Shown: positions 26,527 to 34,384 of the stretch, one piece after another
Layout: each line of letters opens with the position of its first letter
How positions within the stretch are numbered: the first letter of the stretch is position 1
From: Flavobacteriaceae bacterium
GTDB lineage: Bacteria; Bacteroidota; Bacteroidia; Flavobacteriales; Flavobacteriaceae
Direction: 5' to 3'
Assembly (NCBI GenBank): GCA_024763015.1
Contig: JANTGO010000005.1
Location: 1 to 34,384 of the forward strand
DNA length: 34,384 nt
Notes under the pieces: model-generated
What the model saw: only the letters and a program-made list of their open reading frames with translations
Databases searched by the model: none
What the model was told of the DNA's origin: nothing
Position numbers and translations under genes: made by a program

Positions 26527-28062
26527 TTATCTTACAATTTGTACCCAACCGGTTAATTTTTCTCCATCCATTAGTTTGATCACATAGAAATAACTAGCAG
26601 CCGGTAGTACTTTTCCGTCATTGGTTTTTCCTTCAAATTCGTGAGTATAACTATCTTTTTCATAAACCTTAACACCTCTACGGTCAAATATTTCTAAAAT
26701 ATCGATACCGGGTTTGGCAGCTAAATAATCAAGAATAAAAGTATCATTCTTTCCGTCTCCGTTTGGTGAAATACCTTGGGGTATCACACAAGGATATTGC
26801 GTTACATCTACATCGTAACTTGAAGTACAGCCATCAATATCTAAATTTAATGTATAAGTACCAGGTGTCGAAACCTCAAGCATGGCATTAGAACCAACTA
26901 CCGATCCGGCATCATCAGTCCAAGAATAAGCAACACTCGTGTAATCGGAAGCATTGGCAACTGTTCCATCTATCGTATAGGTTTCATCTGAACAAAAAGT
27001 AGCATCATCCGGTAAATTTAACTGAACATCAGGAAGTGGTGTTACCGTTACTTCGTCAAACTCAGAATAGATATTACCGTGACAATCTTCAAAATTGGCT
27101 TCCAAAGTATAAGTGGTTGTTTGTGTAACATTTACAGAAACATCTGCGGTAGTGCCAATTACGTTACGGTTTTGGTCATACCAAGTTAGTGTTACGTTGG
27201 CATCAGGTATAAATTTATAAGCTTCTGATGCTGTATCGGGAATATCCCAAACACCGGTATTTCTGTTAGGTAATGTTGGACTGGTTGCATCACCAGGATA
27301 ATTACCACAAGTGTCGGGTAACAATTCTTCATTTTGAGTACCCAAAGTGGCAAGCCCATCATTCCAACCGGCACAAACAGGTTTGTTTTTGATATGAACT
27401 TCAAAAGAAAAGTCATTTTCATTAAATATGATTTCTTGACTGGTTAAGTCACTATTACAACTAAACTGAGGAATATCGTTGTAAATAACAATAAATTTTC
27501 TGTTGGGTGCCGTACCTACTGTTTTGTATTTCAATTCTTCAGAAGGATAGGATACACTAATGTCTATATCATGATATGCACCCATAATAGATGCAAATGA
27601 TAAACTATTGCTAGAATCCCAGTAGGGCAATGTGTGATCAGGAATCAACTGCGTTGCATCGATAGACCAACCATCATAATCTGCCGCAACCGAGGGTTCA
27701 AAAATAATATCCCCATTTGAGCCAACAACTATTTGGTTGTACCTTCTGCCATAAAATGAAACAGGGAAAGGCAGTGTGATGGCATCTCCATATCTGTCGT
27801 CAATACGCAATGGCGATGTAGAACCACCATCGGTAATCATAACATCTTGAGCGTTGGTAAAATCACCATCCCACACAAAAGGAATACTCTCTACACGGTA
27901 CCTGCCGGTCACCAATCTTCCTACATCTGCATGCAAAGTAGCATTGGTCTCACCCGGACAAAGTGTAATATCCGGACCCGCATCTATATGCTGCGCATTC
28001 ATTTTTGTGTTAAATATTGCTAATACGAATAAAAACAATATAAAATAATAATATCTTTTCAT
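26527..28062 (-). CDS. Secreted protein with T9SS type-B (gliding motility-associated) C-terminal sorting domain
   Basis: About 511 aa from ATG 28062 (MKRYYYFILFLFVLAIFNTKMNAQ); C-terminus PQGISPNGDGKNDTFILDYLAAKPGIDILEIFDRRGVKVYEKDSYTHEFEGKTNDGKVLPAASYFYVIKLMDGEKLTGWVQIVR is a textbook type-B CTD; central Ig/PKD-like repeats. Confidence 0.94.
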   Translation of the reverse strand: MKRYYYFILFLFVLAIFNTKMNAQHIDAGPDITLCPGETNATLHADVGRLVTGRYRVESIPFVWDGDFTNAQDVMITDGGSTSPLRIDDRYGDAITLPFPVSFYGRRYNQIVVGSNGDIIFEPSVAADYDGWSIDATQLIPDHTLPYWDSSNSLSFASIMGAYHDIDISVSYPSEELKYKTVGTAPNRKFIVIYNDIPQFSCNSDLTSQEIIFNENDFSFEVHIKNKPVCAGWNDGLATLGTQNEELLPDTCGNYPGDATSPTLPNRNTGVWDIPDTASEAYKFIPDANVTLTWYDQNRNVIGTTADVSVNVTQTTTYTLEANFEDCHGNIYSEFDEVTVTPLPDVQLNLPDDATFCSDETYTIDGTVANASDYTSVAYSWTDDAGSVVGSNAMLEVSTPGTYTLNLDIDGCTSSYDVDVTQYPCVIPQGISPNGDGKNDTFILDYLAAKPGIDILEIFDRRGVKVYEKDSYTHEFEGKTNDGKVLPAASYFYVIKLMDGEKLTGWVQIVR

Positions 28063-28086
28063 AATTTTGCTGTTTTGATTTAAATT

Positions 28087-28094
28087 CAAAAATA
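28087..28094 (-). promoter_or_regulatory. Putative -7 element (TATTTTTG) for the type-B/PorP/OmpA operon
   Basis: CAAAAATA on + strand; 25 nt upstream of the ATG at 28062; supports 28062 rather than 28089 as start. Confidence 0.4.
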
Positions 28095-28150
28095 AGAAAA
28101 AAATTATAATTACTATCGAAAAATAGTATTATTTTTACAATAAATAGAAA

Positions 28151-29329
28151 ATGATAGAAAAAAAAGAAATTTTTTACGAAAAAGTCATCCTCATTGGCAT
28201 CATTACACAAGCGCAAAGCCAAGAAAAAGTTGAGGAATACCTTGCCGAACTTGCTTTTTTGGCAAACACAGCAGGTGCCGAAGTGAAAAAACATTTCACA
28301 CAAAAATTGGACAAACCCCTTCCAAAAACCTTTATTGGCACCGGAAAATTAGAAGAAATTAAAGCATATATTGAAAAACATGACATCGATATTGCCATTT
28401 TTGACGATGAATTATCCCCTGCACAACAAAAAAACTTAGAGCGTATTCTCGAAATAAAAATTATGGACAGAACGCTATTAATTCTGGATATTTTTGCGCA
28501 ACGTGCACAGACTTCTTATGCGCGAACCCAAGTAGAATTGGCACAATATCAATATTTACTACCCAGATTAACCGGTATGTGGACGCATCTTGAACGACAA
28601 CGAGGCGGTATTGGTATGAGGGGACCCGGAGAAACCGAAATTGAAACAGACAGACGTATTATTCGAGATAAAATTTCACTTCTTAAGAAAAAGCTCGTCA
28701 GCATTGACAAACAAATGGCTACCCAACGCAGCAACAGGGGCAAAATGGTTAGAGCTGCTCTTGTTGGATATACCAATGTGGGCAAAAGCACCTTAATGAA
28801 TGTGCTGAGTAAATCGGATGTTTTTGCCGAAAACAAACTCTTTGCAACACTTGACACCACCGTTCGCAAGGTAGTCGTACACAATATTCCTTTTTTACTA
28901 ACCGACACGGTGGGTTTTATCAGAAAATTGCCCACACAACTTATCGAATCCTTTAAATCGACCCTCAACGAAGTAACAGAGGCAGATTTATTGATTCACG
29001 TAGTCGATATTTCGCATCCCAATTTTGAAGAACATATGCAAACCGTTCAAGAAATTTTAGGTGAGATAAAAGCTGGGGATAAACAAACAATTATTGTTTT
29101 TAATAAAATAGATCTGCGTCAAAACGAAACTGATTTTGATGTAGAACAATTAGAAAAATCTTGGATATCCAAATCCAACAACGCCAGCATTGCTATTTCC
29201 GCCGCTAACAAAACGGGTGTTGACAGGTTAAAAGATACATTATATAATGAAGTGCGAAAAATTCATATCAAACGTTTTCCATACAACAACTTTTTGTATC
29301 CGGATTTAAAAGACATCGATAATTCATAA
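28151..29329 (+). CDS. hflX: GTPase HflX
   Basis: 392 aa; FDDELSPAQQKNLE, ERQRGGIGMRGPGETEIETDRRIIRDKI, G1 ALVGYTNVGKSTL, G3 DTVGFIRKLP, G4 VFNKIDL. Confidence 0.98.
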   Translation: MIEKKEIFYEKVILIGIITQAQSQEKVEEYLAELAFLANTAGAEVKKHFTQKLDKPLPKTFIGTGKLEEIKAYIEKHDIDIAIFDDELSPAQQKNLERILEIKIMDRTLLILDIFAQRAQTSYARTQVELAQYQYLLPRLTGMWTHLERQRGGIGMRGPGETEIETDRRIIRDKISLLKKKLVSIDKQMATQRSNRGKMVRAALVGYTNVGKSTLMNVLSKSDVFAENKLFATLDTTVRKVVVHNIPFLLTDTVGFIRKLPTQLIESFKSTLNEVTEADLLIHVVDISHPNFEEHMQTVQEILGEIKAGDKQTIIVFNKIDLRQNETDFDVEQLEKSWISKSNNASIAISAANKTGVDRLKDTLYNEVRKIHIKRFPYNNFLYPDLKDIDNS

Positions 29330-29453
29330 ATTGTTTTATCTTTGTGTTTTGTGCAGAAAACAAACAACAACCGGATGAAAGTGTTTCAAAAAAACTGAAT
29401 AATTCACTGTGATTGTCAAGTTTGTAAATGCTTCCATCAAAAAAAACTAAATA

Positions 29454-30233
29454 ATGAAAAAATACGCTTTAATACTATTGCTGATAAGTTTTATGTTTAC
29501 AGCATGTGTGCCTTATAAAAGTATTATATATGTTCAAGGTGAATTAAATGATCAAAACAAAGTCAAAACTACCTATCAAGTTCAGGAGAATGACATTTTA
29601 TATGTTGAAATAAAATCTGCCGATAAAAACATACAAGACTTATTCAGTTCAGGCTCGCAAAATGGCTCTAATAATTTAATGAGCAATCAAAGGCTTTATT
29701 TTAAAGGATATACCGTCAAACAAGGGAAAATTGAATTGCCCCTTCTTGGAAAAATAGAAGTTGCCAATCTTAATTTTGACCAAATCAAACAAAACATCAA
29801 AACCAAACTTTTAGAAAAACAATTCAAAAGCTTAGACGATATTTTTATCACGGTAAAACTGGCCGGCGTACCCTACTCCATTCTAGGTGAAGTAAATAAT
29901 CCTCAAACTGGTGTTTTGTACAAAGAAAATCCTAACATATTGGATGCCATCGCTGCTTCAGGCGATATTTCTATGCTTGGCAACCGAAAACAAGTGGTTA
30001 TCATTAGAACCGAAAACCATAAAAAAACCAAAAACATTCTCGATTTGACAAAATCAGATGCCGTAAATTCAGCCTATTACTATGTTCGCCCCAACGACAT
30101 TATTTATATTCAACCGCTGCGACAAAAAACTTTGGGCACAGGCACCACGCTTACACAAACCATCAGCACAACCATTACGGCATTGTCTCTGATTACCTCA
30201 ATTATTCTCATTTCGAAATATGCCAAAAATTAA
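29454..30233 (+). CDS. Polysaccharide biosynthesis/export (Wza/OPX-family) outer-membrane lipoprotein
   Basis: 259 aa; lipobox FMFTACVPYKSIIYVQG, NDILYVEIKSADKNIQDLF (Poly_export), SLBB-like GEVNNPQTGVLYKENPNILDAIAASGDISMLGNRKQVVIIR, C-terminal TM. Confidence 0.93.
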   Translation: MKKYALILLLISFMFTACVPYKSIIYVQGELNDQNKVKTTYQVQENDILYVEIKSADKNIQDLFSSGSQNGSNNLMSNQRLYFKGYTVKQGKIELPLLGKIEVANLNFDQIKQNIKTKLLEKQFKSLDDIFITVKLAGVPYSILGEVNNPQTGVLYKENPNILDAIAASGDISMLGNRKQVVIIRTENHKKTKNILDLTKSDAVNSAYYYVRPNDIIYIQPLRQKTLGTGTTLTQTISTTITALSLITSIILISKYAKN

Positions 30234-30236
30234 ATT

Positions 30237-32684
30237 ATGGAAAATCAATTTTCATTTATAGATCAACCTACATTTGATATCAAAGTACTATTGTTAAAGC
30301 TTATATCAAATTGGAAATGGTTTCTCATTTCTTTAATCATCGCATTTTTTATTGCACATTATATTAATGTAAGAAAAGAAAATATATACGAATTAGACAA
30401 CTACGTAACGGTTAAGGACGAAAACAATCCGTTTTTTACCTCCAATATGAGTCTGGTTTTTAACTGGGGTGGTGTAAGTGACAAGGTGAACCTAATCACC
30501 ACAACATTTAAGTCTCGAACACATAACGAAAAAGTTGTGGACAAGCTTAAAAGTTACATAACATATAAGAAGAAAGGCAGATATAATCTCATAAATATTT
30601 ACCAAAAGAATCCATTTAGCTTTGCTATGGATGAAACACACCCGCAACTCATCAATTTGCCTATCGAAATAAAAATTATAGATAAAAATAGATTTGAAAT
30701 AATTGTAAATCCGGAAAAAGACACGTATAATCTTTATGATTATGAAAAAAAAGAAAGCAACAGTACATCTATTCCTAAGTACAAGAAAAAATTTACATTT
30801 GGAGAAAAAGTTACCTTGCCTTTTCTTTCAGGAACTTTTACACGAGCCAAATACATTCCCTTTCAAAATAACAAACAGTATTTCATAGTTTTAAAAGATT
30901 ACAACCAAACCGTCAGGCATTACAAGGATGCTTTGGTGGTAAAACCAAAAGACAAAAATTCTTCAATCTTAGTGCTAAAACTCAGGGGAACCAATAAAAA
31001 AGAATTAGAAGAGTACCTCAATACAACCACGCAATTACTCAAAAAACAAATTCTTGATGACAAAAATAGGTATGCCATAAATACTATCAAATTTATTGAT
31101 TCCACCTTGACCTATATTCAAAACGATTTGTCTTTGGCGGCAAAAGATTTAAAAAAATTCATCAGTAACAAAACAGTGCTAAACTTAGACGATCCCACAG
31201 CCAAATTGTATGAAAAAATTACCGGTTTGGACTTGCAAAAAAATACAATTTTTCAGAAAAAAATATATTATGATCAGTTAAAAAAATACCTAAAAAATAA
31301 AAGCAATTATGAGAACCTTCCGGCACCAACCGTTGTAGGAATAGAAGATCCAACTATTGTAAGCAATGTGGCTAAAATTACCCAATTGGCTATTCAACGA
31401 AAGAAAGCCCTAATGAATTTCCAAGAAAATGCCGTTCCTATTAAGAAAATTGATTTGGAAATAGAATCCATCAGGCAATCTTTATTGCAGACCGTAGAAT
31501 CTGCGCTTTATAATCTCAAACAAGAATTGCAATTTGTCAACAAGAACATCCGAATCTTGGAAGCGCAAATAAACAAACTGCCCGCAGCCAAACAAACCTT
31601 GTTAAGCCTTAAACGCAAGTACGAGTTAAAAGAAGAAGTTTACAACGCATTGCTTCAAAAAAGAAATGAAGCCAGTATTGTAAAAGCCTCAAATGTATCC
31701 GACTTAAAAATTATTGATAATGCTAAGGATATTGGGCAGTTGCCCGTGGCGCCTAACAGAAAAATAAATTATCTTATTGCCTTAGTTGCCGGGGTTTTAC
31801 TACCCTTACTCATTATTTTTACAATTTTCTTACTAGACAACAAAGTTCATGACATTTCCGATTTGGAAGAACTAACCAAAGTGCCCATACTCGGTCAAGT
31901 TTACCATCACGATAAAAAAGGTAAAATGCCCGTCCGCGATTTTCCAAGAGGTGTTGTCGCCGAATCATTTAGATCCTTGCGTTCAGCTTTGCGGTTTATG
32001 TACCCCAAACACGATGGCGCCGACAGTATTTTGATCACCTCGTCGGTATCCGGAGAAGGAAAAACTTTTGTCTCAATTAATTTGGCATTGATCCAAGCGG
32101 CTAGCAATAAAAAGACCATACTGCTAGAGTTTGATCTAAGAAAACCCAAATTTAAAGAGTATTTTAAAGAAGCTAAACACAAACATGCAGGCTTGTCACA
32201 TTACTTAAGCGGTCTTGCTAGTATTGAGGATATTATCGTCCCAACTATCCATGAAAATTTGGACTTGGTATTATCCGGTAGCATTCCCCCCAATCCCTCA
32301 GAGCTAATATTGACAGATTACACCAAAAAACTATTTAAGGAATTATCGGAAAGATATGATCAAATCATTATAGATTCACCCCCGCTTGGCTTGGTTTCCG
32401 ATGCCTTAGAACTACAAAAATTTGCCGGAATTTCAATCTTTATCGTACGAGAAGATTACTCTATTAAATCTTTTGTAAAAGATATAGACGAGCGATACAA
32501 AAGAAAAGAAATTGAGAATATTGCCATTATTTACAATGATTTCAAAGTCAATATGTTGAAAAAATACGGTTATAGCAAAAACTATGGTTACAGTTACGGC
32601 TACGGATACGGCGGTTACTTTGACAAAAAAGACAAAGGCATCAAAAAATGGTGGAAAAAATTGAAAAAAGCATTCAAAAAATAA
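30237..32684 (+). CDS. Wzc-like polysaccharide co-polymerase / BY-family tyrosine kinase
   Basis: 815 aa; Wzz-type N-terminal TM, coiled-coil, GNVR-like region, Walker A SVSGEGKTF, Walker A' ILLEFDLRKPKF, Walker B IIIDSPPLGLVSDA, Tyr-rich tail GYSKNYGYSYGYGYGGY. Confidence 0.94.
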   Translation: MENQFSFIDQPTFDIKVLLLKLISNWKWFLISLIIAFFIAHYINVRKENIYELDNYVTVKDENNPFFTSNMSLVFNWGGVSDKVNLITTTFKSRTHNEKVVDKLKSYITYKKKGRYNLINIYQKNPFSFAMDETHPQLINLPIEIKIIDKNRFEIIVNPEKDTYNLYDYEKKESNSTSIPKYKKKFTFGEKVTLPFLSGTFTRAKYIPFQNNKQYFIVLKDYNQTVRHYKDALVVKPKDKNSSILVLKLRGTNKKELEEYLNTTTQLLKKQILDDKNRYAINTIKFIDSTLTYIQNDLSLAAKDLKKFISNKTVLNLDDPTAKLYEKITGLDLQKNTIFQKKIYYDQLKKYLKNKSNYENLPAPTVVGIEDPTIVSNVAKITQLAIQRKKALMNFQENAVPIKKIDLEIESIRQSLLQTVESALYNLKQELQFVNKNIRILEAQINKLPAAKQTLLSLKRKYELKEEVYNALLQKRNEASIVKASNVSDLKIIDNAKDIGQLPVAPNRKINYLIALVAGVLLPLLIIFTIFLLDNKVHDISDLEELTKVPILGQVYHHDKKGKMPVRDFPRGVVAESFRSLRSALRFMYPKHDGADSILITSSVSGEGKTFVSINLALIQAASNKKTILLEFDLRKPKFKEYFKEAKHKHAGLSHYLSGLASIEDIIVPTIHENLDLVLSGSIPPNPSELILTDYTKKLFKELSERYDQIIIDSPPLGLVSDALELQKFAGISIFIVREDYSIKSFVKDIDERYKRKEIENIAIIYNDFKVNMLKKYGYSKNYGYSYGYGYGGYFDKKDKGIKKWWKKLKKAFKK

Positions 32685-32701
32685 TCTTGAATTTTTAAGC
32701 A

Positions 32702-32739
32702 AAAAAAATCCCGATGCCAATTGGCATCGGGATTTTTTT
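32702..32739. terminator. Bidirectional intrinsic terminator between wzc-like and RNase E/G genes
   Basis: Perfect 38-nt palindrome AAAAAAATCCCGATGCC-AATT-GGCATCGGGATTTTTTT between convergent genes. Confidence 0.9.
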
Positions 32740-34285
32740 ACAAAACGATTTCCTCGTTATTTTTGTCAAAATATTTATAAACTAAATAATTAAAAGAATC
32801 TCGTGCTTGTACATTTATTTTAGCTTTATACTTCCAAGCCCATTTCCTTTTTATAGAAAACAATCCTTTTGTCAAATAAGCTGCAATAAACGGGTGAACA
32901 TGTAAGCTGAAATTCTTATAACCTTTATCCACTAATGTTTTAATATCCTCATCAAATCTAGTTAGTAACGTAATCGGCGCATCCGTTTCGTCTTTGTGCA
33001 CCAAACTGGGATCCTTTTCTTTGGTAGAGATATTTCGTTCAGGTCTAAATCGTTGTCTGGTAATTTGCATTAATCCAAAGCGAGAAAGCGGTAAAATTTT
33101 GTGCTTGGCACGGTCATCGCTCATCTCATTTTTCATATGTTCATACAATTTCTTACGATTTTCAGCATCTCTCATATCTATGAAATCCACCACGATAATG
33201 CCGCCCATATCACGCAAGCGCAATTGACGGGCTATTTCGCTGGCTGCATTCATATTTACTTGCAACGAATTCTCTTCCTGACTTTGTTTTTTGTCCGAAG
33301 CATTACCGCTGTTTACATCAACTACGTGCATTGCTTCAGTGTGTTCAATAATCAGATAGGCACCTTTTTCCATCATAACGGTTTTGCCAAACGACGACTT
33401 TATTTGTCGTTCAATTCCGTATTTTTCAAAAATAGGTGTTTTTGAGTCGTGGTATTTTACGATTGATTCTAAATTGGGTGAAATATCTTTAACAAATTCA
33501 ACGATTTCTAAATATAGCAATTCATCATCTACTACAATTTTTGTAAATGAATCATTTAAAATGTCTCGTAACATAGTCGTTACGCGATTAACTTCGCCCA
33601 ACACGCGTTGTGGTGGGTGGGCACTTTGTATTTTTTGTGATAATACTTGCCATTTGTTAATCAAACTCTGTAGGTCTTTATCCAAATCCGCTACCTTTTT
33701 GTCCCTGGCGGCTGTTCTTATAATAATCCCAAAGTTTTGGGGTTTAATACTTTTAACAAGTCGCTTAAGACGGTCTTTTTCCAAGTCATCATCAATTTTT
33801 GCTGAGACAGAAACTTTGTCATAAAAAGGCACTAAAATTAAATAGCGTCCGGCCAGTGATAATTCTGAAGTAAGCCGTGGTCCTTTTGTTGAAATAGGTT
33901 CTTTGAGAATCTGTACAAGCATACTTTGCTTGCCCTTGATAACATCTTTTATGTTACCCGATTTTTCTATATCGGATTCTCTTTTAAAATTTTTTAAAGA
34001 ATAATCTTTATTTTTACCGGAACTAACTTGTTTGGTAAAATTAACGAGCGATTTAATTTGAGGACCTAAATCATGATAATGTAAAAATCCATCTTTTTTG
34101 GCGCCTACATTTACAAATGCGGCATTGAGTCCGGGAATAACTTTGTTAACCTTTCCCATATATACATCGCCTACGTTAAACTTATTTGAAGTTTCTTCTT
34201 TGTGAAGCTCGGTGAGTTTGCCGTCTTTTAATAAGGCAAAATCAATAGCAGAAGGGGTAGACCGAATAATTAATTCTGTATCCAT
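32738..34285 (-). CDS. rng: Ribonuclease E/G family protein
   Basis: From ATG 34285: MDTELIIRSTPSAIDFALLKDGKLTELHKEETSNKFNVGDVYMGKVNKVIPGLNAAFVNVGAKKDGFLHYHDL (S1-like), LIIEHTEAMHVVDVNSGNA, MRDAENRKKLYEHMKNEMSDDRAKHKILPLSRFGLMQITRQRFRP. Track start 34324 uses TTG. Confidence 0.95.
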   Translation of the reverse strand: MDTELIIRSTPSAIDFALLKDGKLTELHKEETSNKFNVGDVYMGKVNKVIPGLNAAFVNVGAKKDGFLHYHDLGPQIKSLVNFTKQVSSGKNKDYSLKNFKRESDIEKSGNIKDVIKGKQSMLVQILKEPISTKGPRLTSELSLAGRYLILVPFYDKVSVSAKIDDDLEKDRLKRLVKSIKPQNFGIIIRTAARDKKVADLDKDLQSLINKWQVLSQKIQSAHPPQRVLGEVNRVTTMLRDILNDSFTKIVVDDELLYLEIVEFVKDISPNLESIVKYHDSKTPIFEKYGIERQIKSSFGKTVMMEKGAYLIIEHTEAMHVVDVNSGNASDKKQSQEENSLQVNMNAASEIARQLRLRDMGGIIVVDFIDMRDAENRKKLYEHMKNEMSDDRAKHKILPLSRFGLMQITRQRFRPERNISTKEKDPSLVHKDETDAPITLLTRFDEDIKTLVDKGYKNFSLHVHPFIAAYLTKGLFSIKRKWAWKYKAKINVQARDSFNYLVYKYFDKNNEEIVL

Positions 34286-34384
34286 TCCTTCATTTTTTAT
34301 ATAAAATATAATATTCTGAAGCAAAAAACACTTTCAGAATAAAAATATTTTATTCGGGTTAATATGTCAATGATCTATTTAATA

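Noticed and set aside
28010-28303. 97-aa minus-strand ORF spanning the hflX/type-B intergenic region
   Set aside because: Phe-rich low-complexity translation antisense to hflX, overlapping the start of the type-B gene in another frame.
29376-29399. 7-codon ORF (MKVFQKN) in the wza-like leader as a possible upstream regulatory peptide
   Set aside because: Too short to distinguish from chance in AT-rich DNA; no attenuator structure identified next to it.
33384-33824. 146-aa plus-strand ORF
   Set aside because: Antisense to the RNase E/G gene; no signal or domain.
1-34384. Search for CRISPR arrays, tRNA/rRNA genes, transposases, integrases, phage or toxin-antitoxin/defence genes
   Set aside because: No regularly spaced direct repeats, cloverleaf-like segments or characteristic proteins were found by eye. 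tRNAscan-SE, Infernal and DefenseFinder runs would be needed to confirm this absence.

Overview
This is an AT-rich window from a Bacteroidota chromosome, probably a flavobacterium-like lineage. It is mostly core genome. From left to right it contains: two tandem paralogous SusC/CirA-type TonB-dependent receptors (the first cut by the window edge); a THC0290_0291-like outer-membrane protein; an ftsX-DUF3098-uppP-truB-(TonB-C-like protein) operon; yebC; a nucleoside-type MFS transporter; a 31-aa predicted transmembrane micro-ORF; pyrH; a PorT/SprT-like protein; an OsmC protein; a SprE/PorW-like T9SS lipoprotein with bactofilin, AtpZ/AtpI-like and DUF6168-like genes; a seven-gene TetR-TolC-HlyD-ATPase-ATPase-permease-permease exporter resembling YbhGFSR; a T9SS type-B CTD protein / PorP-SprF / OmpA(PorE-like) triad; hflX; a two-gene Wza/Wzc (BY-kinase) polysaccharide export pair; and an RNase E/G. 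I saw no CRISPR array, tRNA, rRNA, transposase, phage or recognisable defence island. I found no convincing undescribed multi-gene system. The best leads are the small T9SS cargo/PorP/OmpA cassette, the AtpZ/AtpI-DUF6168 pair with no ATP synthase operon behind it, the exporter with two separate ATPases and a well-formed TetR operator/promoter, the 31-aa membrane micro-ORF, and overlapping inverted repeats in the RNase E/G leader. All family calls come from reading the proteins by eye, with no database search.
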